Shown here piece after piece: positions 12,842-21,111 of a stretch of 64,000 nt of DNA. Numbering within the stretch: position 1 is the first letter of the stretch; each line of letters starts with the position of its first letter. A model generated the notes under the pieces. That model saw only the letters and a list, made by a program, of their open reading frames with translations. It was not told where the DNA came from and made no database searches. Location: positions 1,488,001-1,552,000 of the forward strand of contig CP013997.1 of assembly GCA_001534745.1 (NCBI GenBank), given 5' to 3'. The translations under genes were made by a program, and so were the position numbers. This DNA comes from Pseudomonas monteilii (GTDB lineage: Bacteria; Pseudomonadota; Gammaproteobacteria; Pseudomonadales; Pseudomonadaceae).

Positions 12842-13681
12842 ATGATCAAGAAATGCTTGTTCCCGGCTGCCGGCTACGGCACACGCTTCCTGCCTGCGAC
12901 CAAAGCCATGCCCAAGGAAATGCTGCCGGTGGTCAACAAGCCGCTGATCCAGTACGGCGTCGAAGAAGCACTGGATGCCGGGTTGAACGAGATCTCCATC
13001 GTCACTGGCCGCGGCAAGCGTGCCCTGGAAGACCACTTCGACATCAGCTACGAATTGGAAAACCAGATCAAGGGCACCGACAAGGAGAAGTACCTGGTGG
13101 GCATCCGTCGTCTGCTCGACGAGTGCTCGTTCTCCTACACCCGTCAGACCGAGATGAAAGGCCTGGGGCACGCGATCCTGACCGGCCGTCCGCTGATCGG
13201 TGACGAGCCGTTCGCCGTGGTCCTGGCCGACGACCTGTGCGTCAACCCGGAAGGCGATGGCGTGCTGACCCAGATGGTCAAGCTCTACAACCAGTTCCGC
13301 TGCTCGATCGTCGCCATCCAGGAAGTCGATCCGCAGGAAACCCACAAGTACGGTGTGATCGCCGGCGACATGATCCGTGACGACATCTTCCGCGTCACCA
13401 ACATGGTCGAGAAGCCCAAGCCTGAAGACGCGCCATCGAACCTGGCGATCATCGGTCGCTACATCCTGACCCCCGACATCTTCGACATCATCGGCGAAGT
13501 CGAACCGGGCAAGGGCGGTGAAATCCAGATCACCGACGCGCTGATGAAGCAGGCCCAGAACGGCTGCGTGATCGCCTACAAGTTCAAGGGCAAGCGCTTC
13601 GACTGCGGTGGCGCCGAAGGCTACATCGACGCGACCAACTTCTGCTTCGAGAACTACTACAAGACCGGCAAGGCTCACTGA
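12842..13681 (+). CDS. galU: UTP-glucose-1-phosphate uridylyltransferase
   Basis: A 279-residue cytosolic enzyme that makes UDP-glucose from UTP and glucose-1-phosphate, feeding lipopolysaccharide core and exopolysaccharide synthesis. The N-terminal nucleotide-binding loop reads FPAAGYGTRFLPATKAMPKEMLPVV, with FAVVLADDLC for the metal site, VVEKPKPEDAPSNLAI-type substrate residues and GGEIQITDA. The length and the start (MIKKCLFPAAGYG) are those of Pseudomonas GalU. It is followed 178 bp later by gor in the same direction. In P. putida KT2440, as I recall it, galU and gor are also close together but far from metH, which would mean a rearrangement relative to that strain. Confidence 0.97.
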   Translation: MIKKCLFPAAGYGTRFLPATKAMPKEMLPVVNKPLIQYGVEEALDAGLNEISIVTGRGKRALEDHFDISYELENQIKGTDKEKYLVGIRRLLDECSFSYTRQTEMKGLGHAILTGRPLIGDEPFAVVLADDLCVNPEGDGVLTQMVKLYNQFRCSIVAIQEVDPQETHKYGVIAGDMIRDDIFRVTNMVEKPKPEDAPSNLAIIGRYILTPDIFDIIGEVEPGKGGEIQITDALMKQAQNGCVIAYKFKGKRFDCGGAEGYIDATNFCFENYYKTGKAH

Positions 13682-13691
13682 GTCGGGTCGG

Positions 13692-13716
13692 GCAGCGGGC
13701 GAAGGTCGCCTGCTGC
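13692..13716 (+). terminator. Hairpin after galU
   Basis: GCAGCGGGCG pairs with CGCCTGCTGC (10 bp with one G-T pair) around a 5-base loop, 11 bp past the galU stop. No T tract follows. Confidence 0.4.
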
Positions 13717-13859
13717 GCCCAGTGACAACCAGCGCCACCTTCGGGTCGAAGCGGGGCGGTTCAGGCAAAGGGAGCGGGCTGGCCAAGGCCGGCACGCACC
13801 TTGGGCCTTGCAACCGTCCATTCGATGACCCAAGGTGGCGTTTTCGTGAGAGGTGACAA

Positions 13860-15239
13860 GTGGCCTACGATTTTGATCTGTTCGTGATTGGCGCAGGGTC
13901 CGGCGGCGTGCGTGCCGCGCGTTTCGCTGCCGGGTTCGGCGCCAAGGTGGCGGTAGCGGAAAGCCGTTACCTGGGGGGCACCTGCGTCAACGTGGGGTGC
14001 GTGCCGAAAAAACTGCTGGTCTATGGCGCCCATGTGGCCGACGAGCTCGAGCAGGCCGCCGGTTATGGCTGGACGCTCGAGGAAGGGCAGTTCGACTGGG
14101 GCACGTTGATCGGCAACAAGAACCGTGAAATCGAACGGCTCAACGGCATCTACCGCAAGCTGCTGGTCGACAGCGGCGTGACCCTGCTCGAAGGCCATGC
14201 CCGCCTGACCGGGCCGCACGAGGTGGAGGTCGACGGGCAGCGCCACACGGCCGAGCGCATCCTCATCGCCACCGGCGGCTGGCCGCAGATCCCCGATATC
14301 CCGGGCAAGGAACTGGCGATCAGCTCCAACGAAGCGTTCTACCTCGACACCTTGCCCAAGCGCGTGCTGGTGGTGGGCGGTGGCTACATCGCCGTGGAGT
14401 TCGCCGGCATCTTCCACGGCCTGGGTGCGCGGACCAGCCTGCTCTACCGGGGCGATCTGTTCCTGCGCGGGTTCGACGGCTCGGTGCGCCAGCACTTGAA
14501 GGAAGAGCTGGAGAAGCGCGGCATGGACCTGCAGTTCAACAGCGATATCGAGCGCATCGATCGCCAAGCCGACGGCAGCCTCAAGGCGACCCTGAAGGAT
14601 GGCCGGACGCTGGAGGCCGACTGCATCTTCTACGCCACCGGGCGCCGGCCGATGCTCGACAACCTGGGGCTGGAGCACACGGCGGTCGAGCTGGACGAAC
14701 GCGGTTACGTCAAGGTCGATGAGCAGTACCAGACCACCGAACCGTCGATCCTGGCGATCGGCGACGTGATCGGGCGCGTGCAGCTCACGCCTGTGGCGCT
14801 GGCCGAAGGCATGGCCGTGGCGCGTCGCCTGTTCAAGCCCGAGCAGTACCGTCCGGTCGACTACCGGGGCATCCCCACGGCCGTGTTCAGTCAGCCACCG
14901 ATCGGTACCGTCGGCCTGACCGAGGAAGAGGCACTGGACGCCGGGCATGCCCTGAAGATCTACGAAAGCCGGTTCCGACCGATGAAGCTGACCCTGACCG
15001 ACGTGCAGGAAAAGACCCTGATGAAGTTGGTGGTCGACGCTGAGACCGATCGGGTACTGGGTTGCCACATGGTCGGCCCGGATGCCGGCGAGATCATCCA
15101 GGGCCTGGGCGTGGCGCTCAAGGCCGGCGCGACCAAGCAGCAGTTCGACGAGACCATCGGCGTGCACCCCACCGCAGCGGAGGAGTTCGTGACCTTGCGA
15201 ACCGCTTCCCGCGAAGTGGGTGCCTCGAAACCGGCCTGA
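13860..15239 (+). CDS. gor: Glutathione-disulfide reductase
   Basis: This 459-residue FAD flavoenzyme uses NADPH to reduce glutathione disulfide, maintaining the thiol pool in the cytoplasm. The N-terminal FAD-binding motif is [11 protein letters not shown]. The redox-active disulfide is C42-V-N-V-G-C47. The NADPH-binding motif is [13 protein letters not shown], followed by residues such as YRG. The second FAD motif is [17 protein letters not shown], and the dimer-interface active-site histidine lies in [10 protein letters not shown]. The start codon is GTG at 13860 with GAGAGGTGACA immediately upstream, giving [16 protein letters not shown]. The length fits the family (about 450 aa). Confidence 0.97.
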   Translation: MAYDFDLFVIGAGSGGVRAARFAAGFGAKVAVAESRYLGGTCVNVGCVPKKLLVYGAHVADELEQAAGYGWTLEEGQFDWGTLIGNKNREIERLNGIYRKLLVDSGVTLLEGHARLTGPHEVEVDGQRHTAERILIATGGWPQIPDIPGKELAISSNEAFYLDTLPKRVLVVGGGYIAVEFAGIFHGLGARTSLLYRGDLFLRGFDGSVRQHLKEELEKRGMDLQFNSDIERIDRQADGSLKATLKDGRTLEADCIFYATGRRPMLDNLGLEHTAVELDERGYVKVDEQYQTTEPSILAIGDVIGRVQLTPVALAEGMAVARRLFKPEQYRPVDYRGIPTAVFSQPPIGTVGLTEEEALDAGHALKIYESRFRPMKLTLTDVQEKTLMKLVVDAETDRVLGCHMVGPDAGEIIQGLGVALKAGATKQQFDETIGVHPTAAEEFVTLRTASREVGASKPA

Positions 15240-15396
15240 GGCCCGTCCCGGTTGCTGGCGGTGAGGCACTGCTCGCCCGTGACTACGCCGTCGTGGGAGT
15301 GGCTGTAACGACCCTGTGGGAACAGCTGTCTTTTGTGCTCGGGACATGTCCGCCCACAGGAGCCACACCGCGATAAGGCCAGGCATCGCGGTCCGT

Positions 15397-15520
15397 GTGG
15401 GAGCGGGCTTGCCCGCGATGGCGTCCGGTCCGGCGCCGCCTGCATCGCGGGCAAGCCCGCTCCCACAAGCTGCTTGCGCAGTCATGCTTACATTGACGGC
15501 TGCAGAGGTCTGGGTGGGAG
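15397..15520. repeat. Single REP-pair unit with its linker inverted, related to the 117-bp array
   Basis: GTGGGAGCGGGCTTGCCCGC and its inverse GCGGGCAAGCCCGCTCCCAC form a palindromic REP pair. The sequence that follows to 15515 is the reverse complement of the linker seen in the 1247-1977 array (compare GACCTCTGCAGC there with GCTGCAGAGGTC here). A truncated REP start (GTGGGAG) ends the element. The rest of the gap between gor and the PLP enzyme (15240-15778) holds further GC-rich hairpins, such as GGGCCGC-TTT-GCGGCCC near 15609, and no convincing gene. Confidence 0.85.
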
Positions 15521-15778
15521 TCCGCCCGCCGCCTTGGCGCCGCGCTGGCGCGCAGAGAACATGACGATAGCTGGCAGAATCCGGAGCTTCATTGCTAACC
15601 GATTTTAGGGCCGCTTTGCGGCCCATCGCGGCACGGGGGCCGCTCCTACACCCGTAGCCCCACCGCAGGGTTGCAGGCTATCGCGGTCACCTGTGTGTGA
15701 GTCCCAGTGCCGCGATTGGGCCCGCAGGGCCCACGAAGGCTGTAAACCATGTCCTTCAGCAGCACGAGGAGGGTTGTC

Positions 15779-16885
15779 CTAGGAAGGAACGACCCGTGCA
15801 AAAGCCTCCCTGAAACGCTGCATGTCAGTGTCGTCGCCGACGCTGACACGCATCCAGTTCGGCCAGCTGGGCCAGACACGCCCCACCCTGACACCCGCCG
15901 CTGCCAGGCGCTCGACCATCGGTTGTGCCGGCTGGCGCAGGTCGATCATGAAGCAGTTGGCATGCGAAGCCGTGCAGCGCCAGCCTCGCTCGCCGAGCCA
16001 GGCGATGGTCGCTTCGCGCAGGCGCGTGTTGTGCGCCTTGCGCGAGGGGATCAGCGTCGGATCGTCCAGGGAGGCTTGCCCTGCCAGCAGGGCCGAGACG
16101 TTGGCCACGTTGTAACCGTCATGGACTTCCAGCCGTTCCAGCAAAGGCGCCTGCCCGATGGCCAGCCCCAGCCGTGCACCGGCCAGGCCATACAGCTTGG
16201 AAAAGGTCTGCAGGACCAGCAGCTCCGGATGGTCGGCGATCAGGTCAAGGCAGCTGGCAGCCTCGCTGAAATGGATGTACGCCTCGTCGACCACCACCAC
16301 GCACCCTTCAGGCTTGTCACGCAGCAGGCGTTCGATCGCAGTGCGGGGCGTCAACGTACCGGTCGGGTTGTTGGGGTTGCAGACATAGATCAGCCCGGCC
16401 TGGGTGTCTGCAGCCAGCATGGCGTCGACGTCATGGGCGTGCCGTTCATTGAGGGCGACGGTGTGCACCGGGGCGCCGTGGCGTTCGGCGGCCTGAGCAG
16501 GCTCTTCGTAGGAAGGATCGGCCATCACCAGGCTGCGCGGGCCGGTGAACGCCATCACGGCATGCTGCAGCGCCAATCGGGAGCCACCAAACAGCTGCAC
16601 CTGGCTGGCGTCGAGGCCGTGCTGCGCGGCATACGTGTCGATCAATCGATACTGGGCGCCATAGGGATAGCGCCCGGCCAGGGCGATGCTGTCTCGCATG
16701 GCGCGCCGCGCCGCCACACTCGGCCCCCAGGGGCTTTCGTTGTAATCGAGCAGGGTGGGGCCGGGGCGAGGTCCCTCGGCCGGCGCCGCTGACCAGGCCA
16801 GGCGTGGCAGGGCCGGCAGCGCCAGGCCAAGCCCCATCAGCGAGCGGCGAGACAGCATGACCATGGGGCGCGTCCTTGTGTTCAT
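15779..16885 (-). CDS. Tat-exported PLP-dependent aminotransferase (HisC-like fold type I)
   Basis: A 368-residue class I/II aminotransferase with an N-terminal twin-arginine signal: LSRRSLMGLGLALPAL with R13-R14, a hydrophobic stretch and a cleavage region near WSAA. The mature part has the family landmarks: the substrate loop LDYNESPWGPS, NPNNPTG at about 170, DEAY at about 200, the PLP lysine K230 in TFSKLYGLAGARLG, and a C-terminal arginine in NWMRVSVG. It resembles histidinol-phosphate aminotransferase but would act in the periplasm, so a role in histidine synthesis is unlikely. Periplasmic transaminases that modify pyoverdine (PtaA) are known in fluorescent pseudomonads, but no pyoverdine gene is adjacent. 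The substrate is unknown. Confidence 0.85.
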   Translation of the reverse strand: MNTRTRPMVMLSRRSLMGLGLALPALPRLAWSAAPAEGPRPGPTLLDYNESPWGPSVAARRAMRDSIALAGRYPYGAQYRLIDTYAAQHGLDASQVQLFGGSRLALQHAVMAFTGPRSLVMADPSYEEPAQAAERHGAPVHTVALNERHAHDVDAMLAADTQAGLIYVCNPNNPTGTLTPRTAIERLLRDKPEGCVVVVDEAYIHFSEAASCLDLIADHPELLVLQTFSKLYGLAGARLGLAIGQAPLLERLEVHDGYNVANVSALLAGQASLDDPTLIPSRKAHNTRLREATIAWLGERGWRCTASHANCFMIDLRQPAQPMVERLAAAGVRVGRVWPSWPNWMRVSVGDDTDMQRFREAFARVVPS

Positions 16886-16999
16886 GGGCTTACCCAGAGA
16901 ACGAGACAGCGTGGCGTCGATTTAAGCGCGATCCAGGTGCCATTGCAGTGGCATCGTCCTGGATCGTGCCGGTCGTGCGCTGGTCGCGGCGCGTTTGGA

Positions 17000-19264
17000 T
17001 CAGGTTCCGTCGGGGCTGATAACCGGCAAGGGCGGCCTGTCGGGCTGCACGCGTGGCAAGGTGAAGCGGAACGTACTGCCCAGGCCTGGCTCGCTGCTGG
17101 CCTCGATGCTGCCGCCATGGGCCTTGATGATGCCTTGGGTGATGTAGAGCCCCAGCCCCGTACCGTTCGGGTTGCCTTCGCGGCCCGTCCAGTAGCGATC
17201 GAAGACGTACGGCAGCTGATCGACGGGTATGCCACGCCCGGTGTCGCGCACGGTGAATACGACAGCGTCGTCGCTGGCCATTGCATTGACCTGCACCATG
17301 CCCTCGGCATCGGTGAACTTGATCGCGTTGCCCACCAGGTTCGACAGTACCTGGAACAAGCGCTCAGGGTCGGCATCGACCCACAGCCCCGGTTCGGCCT
17401 CGAAGGTCACCAGGACCGACTTGAGCACCGCCAGAGGCGACAGCAGCGTCTGCGCTTCTTCCAGGATCTGCGTGACGTCCAGCGCGGTCGGCGTGATCAC
17501 GTAGCGCCCGGCCTCGATCTTCGAGGTGTCCAGCAAGTCGTCGAGCAGGGCGTTCATGCGGCTGGTGGCCTGCTGCATGGTGCCGATCGCCGAGGTGATG
17601 CGGCGCGAGGCATTGGAGCCGTCGCCGCTGAACGCCTTTTGCATCATGCCGCACAACATGCCGATCACCGTCATGGGGTTGCGCAGGTCGTGCGAGACCA
17701 CGGCTACCAGGTCATCGCGGGCGCGCACTGCCGCCTGCTCGCGCAGCACCTGGTGCGACAGGTCGATCTCCAGGGCCCAGCGACGCAGTTCGTTGGCGGC
17801 GAATCGATCGCCGTGAGACCACTTGCGCGAAATGCCTTGCATCTCGACCTTCCACAGCTCGAACGAGGTGCGAGGGCGCAGGCGCGGCGTGCCGTGGGAC
17901 GGATCCAGGTGCATCGGCTTGCTGGGGTCGCCGCTCCAGGAGAGGGTTTCCTTGACCTCCGGACGGAACCAGAGAATGCCATTGGTCACCGGTTTGGGCA
18001 GGGTCAGGGCCAGCACGCCGCTGGCCTGGAGGCGGCACGCGCTGGCTGGTGCGAAGTGCCGACCCAGTTCATCGGTGTCGAATACAGGCATCGCCTGCCG
18101 CTCGATCCACTGATGCAGCTCGCGGACCAGGGCCGGCTCCGGGCAGCGCCCGGCCAGGTGCAGCTGCTGATCCTCGATGATCGCCACGCCGCCAGCATCG
18201 ACCAGCGCCATCAAGTCTTCGGCATGCTCGACCAGCCCTTCGAACACCGTGCCGGTGCTGCTGCGCATGGCCTGGGTCAGCCCGGCCAGGTTGTCGAGCT
18301 TGGACTCGCGCTCGGCGGACAGCTGCAGCGCCTGCATGGCACTGATCTGCAGCGACAGGACCTGGCCGATGGTCTTGCAGGCGCCACGCAAGTCGCTGGG
18401 CACATGCAAGGGGGTGCGGTTGCCACAGGTGATCAAGCCCCACAGGCGACCTTCGCAGATCAGCGAGATGCTCATCGACGACAGCACGCCCATGTTGCGC
18501 ATGTACTGGCAGTGGATGGGCGACACGCTACGCAGAGTGGCGAAACTCAGGTCCAGAGGAGCGTCGGTGTCGGGTCGCCGGGCCGGAAGAATGGGCACCG
18601 GCGTGTAGTTGGCATTCGGAATGATGCGCAGCCAGTTGCTCAGGTAGAGCTGGCGGGCCTGGGCCGGAATGTCCGAGGACGGAAAGAACAGGCCCTTGAA
18701 CAGCTCCATGCCCGGTGAAGACGCCTCGGCCAGCACCTGCCCATGGCCTTCCTCTTCGAACCGGTAGATCAGCACACGGTCGTAGCCGGTCAGCGCCTGC
18801 ACTTCGTGCACGGCCAGCTCGTACAGCGCGTCCAGGCTGTCGGCTGCCTGCAAACGCTGCAGCATGCGGTTGAAGTGGCTGTGCGCATCGCGCTTGCCCG
18901 ATGCCAGCACCTCCAGCTCGAAGATCAACAGCCCATCGTGGCGATGGGCGAAGCCTTCGAAGCGCATGCCGTTCAGGTCCATACGCAGGGGTTGCAGGTG
19001 CTCGGCCAGGTTCTGCGCGACCAGCTCGCGAACCTCTTCGGCCAGCGAGGTGCCCAGTACGTTGGCCAATGGCTGGCCCAGGGCCTGGTCCACGGAAACG
19101 CCCAGCAGGGGTTCGACATTCGCGCTGATCTGCACGATCTCCAGCATCGGCTCGCGAAGCGTCATCAACACGCCATGGGGCTGGATGGCACCCGGATACT
19201 GGATAGGTTCGTTGGCGCAGTTGGCCAGCGCTTGTTCGAAGGAAAGGTTGTCCAGAAGGCTCAC
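17000..19264 (-). CDS. bphP: Bacteriophytochrome histidine kinase
   Basis: A 754-residue red/far-red light sensor kinase with PAS-GAF-PHY-HisKA-HATPase order. The biliverdin-attachment cysteine is C16 in ALANCANEPIQYPGAIQPHG. The GAF domain has FPSSDIPAQAR (D198) and SPIHCQYMRNMG (H251). The PHY tongue has PRTSF at 464-468. The kinase H-box is H525 in VVSHDLRNP, followed by NLVGNAIKF, DTGRGIP and GTGLGL. The usual chromophore-contacting histidine, position 290 in the Deinococcus protein, is glycine 281 here (TCGNRTP). The start is GTG at 19264. No heme oxygenase gene (bphO) and no response regulator gene lie beside it in the window. Confidence 0.95.
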   Translation of the reverse strand: MSLLDNLSFEQALANCANEPIQYPGAIQPHGVLMTLREPMLEIVQISANVEPLLGVSVDQALGQPLANVLGTSLAEEVRELVAQNLAEHLQPLRMDLNGMRFEGFAHRHDGLLIFELEVLASGKRDAHSHFNRMLQRLQAADSLDALYELAVHEVQALTGYDRVLIYRFEEEGHGQVLAEASSPGMELFKGLFFPSSDIPAQARQLYLSNWLRIIPNANYTPVPILPARRPDTDAPLDLSFATLRSVSPIHCQYMRNMGVLSSMSISLICEGRLWGLITCGNRTPLHVPSDLRGACKTIGQVLSLQISAMQALQLSAERESKLDNLAGLTQAMRSSTGTVFEGLVEHAEDLMALVDAGGVAIIEDQQLHLAGRCPEPALVRELHQWIERQAMPVFDTDELGRHFAPASACRLQASGVLALTLPKPVTNGILWFRPEVKETLSWSGDPSKPMHLDPSHGTPRLRPRTSFELWKVEMQGISRKWSHGDRFAANELRRWALEIDLSHQVLREQAAVRARDDLVAVVSHDLRNPMTVIGMLCGMMQKAFSGDGSNASRRITSAIGTMQQATSRMNALLDDLLDTSKIEAGRYVITPTALDVTQILEEAQTLLSPLAVLKSVLVTFEAEPGLWVDADPERLFQVLSNLVGNAIKFTDAEGMVQVNAMASDDAVVFTVRDTGRGIPVDQLPYVFDRYWTGREGNPNGTGLGLYITQGIIKAHGGSIEASSEPGLGSTFRFTLPRVQPDRPPLPVISPDGT

Positions 19265-19546
19265 CGTGCTGTTCTTTCGGCCTTGTTCAGGGCCGTGGGA
19301 AGAGTAGGGGGTAATGGTCGAAGGCGGAGTGCGGATGAGCGCCTTCTCTCAAGGGTGTCAGGCAGTGGCAGGGGTACGGGCATGAACGGTCTCGCGTGAA
19401 AGGACACAAGCGTCGAAGGTCGTCCTGACTGACCCAAGCATCCTACAGCAATGTTGTCTGTAGTCAGATGCTTTTTCTGACGGCGTATCACCTGTCGTCC
19501 TGGCCCGTGGCACACTGTTCTCCCCCCTGCCGATGCCGAGCCCACC

Positions 19547-20098
19547 TTGCAGACCGTGCACCTGACCTTGTTATGCCATGCCTGGACGAACGCACAACGA
19601 ACCGGCCATTTCGGCCATGAGACTGACGACGTGCTGCCCGACCAGGAAGGCTTGCGCCGAACCTCACACCCCGTCCTGTGCGCACCGGAGCGCCGTACTC
19701 GGCAGACGGCCGCCTGGCTGAGCGACAGCGTCCAGATCGACCCGCTGCTGGGGGACGTTGATCTGGGCCGTTGGCAAGGAATGGCATTGAAGCAGGTGCA
19801 GCGCGATGAGCCGCACGCCCTGGCCCAATGGCTGGATGATCCACGGAGCGCGATCCACGGTGGGGAGTCCATGCTCGACCTGTGCGTACGGGTGGCGCAC
19901 TGGTTGTCGATCCGCAGCGCAGCGCCTGGCCACTGGGTGGCGGTGACCCACCCCTTCGTCATTCGCGCGGCCATGATGCAGGTCCTGGGCGGTTCTCCTG
20001 ACGGCCTGCACCGCCTGGACGTGCTGCCCTGCGCCAGCCTTCAACTGGTCTACACCGGGCAATGGCGCCTGCGCCTGAGTCAGAACGCCAGCTTGTAG
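19547..20098 (+). CDS. Histidine phosphatase superfamily protein with an altered RHG motif
   Basis: A 183-residue protein with the phosphoglycerate mutase-like fold: GRWQGMALKQV and HGGESMLDLCVRVAHWL in the middle, and VAVTHPFVIRAAM near the C-terminus, which holds the second catalytic histidine. The first catalytic motif, normally (L/V)xRHGE, is LLCHAWT at residues 8-14, so the phospho-accepting histidine is kept while the flanking arginine and glycine are replaced. The start is a TTG at 19547 (or GTG at 19556) with a weak ribosome-binding sequence. The 3' end overlaps the convergent TauE/SafE gene by 19 bp. Whether it is still a phosphatase is open. Confidence 0.75.
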   Translation: MQTVHLTLLCHAWTNAQRTGHFGHETDDVLPDQEGLRRTSHPVLCAPERRTRQTAAWLSDSVQIDPLLGDVDLGRWQGMALKQVQRDEPHALAQWLDDPRSAIHGGESMLDLCVRVAHWLSIRSAAPGHWVAVTHPFVIRAAMMQVLGGSPDGLHRLDVLPCASLQLVYTGQWRLRLSQNASL

Positions 20099-20865
20099 CC
20101 GATCAGCAGCAGCATGGTCGCCAGGCAAGGGCGCAGGATGCGATCGGAGATGCGGCCGGCCAGGTGGCTGCCCAGGTAGATGCCGGGCAGCGAGCCCAGC
20201 AGCAGGTAGCCCAGCAGCGACCAGTCCATGTTGCCCATGCTGGCATGGCCCAGGCCCGCCACCAGGGTCAGCGGCACGGCGTGGGCGATTTCGGTACCCA
20301 CCAGGCGTCGCGTGACCAAAAACGGATAGAGCAGGAACAGGGCCACCGTACCCAGCGCTCCGGCGCCGATCGACGTCAGCGTGACCATCACGCCTAGCAC
20401 CACGCCCGTGACCACGGTCAGCCCGTTCAGCGTACGGTCGCTGAGGTGATAGTGATCACCGGCATGACGGCTGGCGAAGGCCTGCAGCCTGGAACGGAAC
20501 AGGATGGCCAGTGCAGTGATGATCAGCACCACGGCCAGGCCCTGCTTGATGATGGCATTGAGCGCCGAGGTGTCGGCATGCAGGGTGCCCAGGAACCACA
20601 GAGTCAACGCCGCGGCCGGCACGCTGCCCAGGCTCAGCAGCCCGGTGATCTTCCAGTCGATGTTCTTGTTGCGGCTATGGACCCAGACGCCGCTGGCCTT
20701 GGTGATGGCCGCGTAGAGCAGGTCGGTGCCCACGGCCGTGGCCGGGTTGATGCCGAACCAGAGCAGGATCGGCGTCATCAGCGAACCGCCGCCTACCCCC
20801 GTCATGCCCACGATGAACCCTACGACAAGCCCTGCAATGGTGAAACCGAACGAACCTACATCCAT
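20080..20865 (-). CDS. TauE/SafE-family sulfite/sulfonate exporter-type permease
   Basis: A 261-residue inner-membrane protein with about eight hydrophobic helices. The N-terminal family signature is LVVGFIVGMTGVGGGSLMTPIL, and the second internal repeat is LTSIGAGALGTVALFLLYP. It ends ATMLLLIGYKLAF. The family moves small anions such as sulfite or organosulfur compounds across the inner membrane. The substrate here cannot be told. The ATG at 20865 (MDVGSFGFTIAGLVVG) was chosen because it starts just before the first helix. An ATG 48 bases upstream adds a hydrophilic leader with no support. Confidence 0.9.
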   Translation of the reverse strand: MDVGSFGFTIAGLVVGFIVGMTGVGGGSLMTPILLWFGINPATAVGTDLLYAAITKASGVWVHSRNKNIDWKITGLLSLGSVPAAALTLWFLGTLHADTSALNAIIKQGLAVVLIITALAILFRSRLQAFASRHAGDHYHLSDRTLNGLTVVTGVVLGVMVTLTSIGAGALGTVALFLLYPFLVTRRLVGTEIAHAVPLTLVAGLGHASMGNMDWSLLGYLLLGSLPGIYLGSHLAGRISDRILRPCLATMLLLIGYKLAF

Positions 20866-20981
20866 AACGCTCTCGACTGCCCAACTGTGCCCGTGATCGG
20901 ATGGAGCCAGCATATAGAATTTTTTATAGCGAAATAGACTTGTTGGTTATTAGGTTATAACCGGTCATGGGGAAGGGCGTT

Positions 20982-21111
20982 GCAAGCTGGAAGCTACAAG
21001 CTACAAGCGGATTGATGCCGCTTTGGCATAGCGAAGGGACTCTCGCCGCGAGGTGCTGCAAGCCCAGCGATACGGTATCGCTCTTGGCTTGCAGCTTGCA
21101 GCTCGCAGCTT
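20982..21111. repeat. Inverted pair of AGCTACAAG/CTTGCAGCT-type repeats
   Basis: GCAAGCTGGAAGCTACAAGC (from 20982) and CTTGGCTTGCAGCTTGCAGC (from 21083) are imperfect inverted copies about 70 bp apart, just beyond the chemoreceptor gene. Such Pseudomonas intergenic repeats may act as transcript ends. A related run (GGCAAGCGGCAAGCAG) is near 850. Confidence 0.6.
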
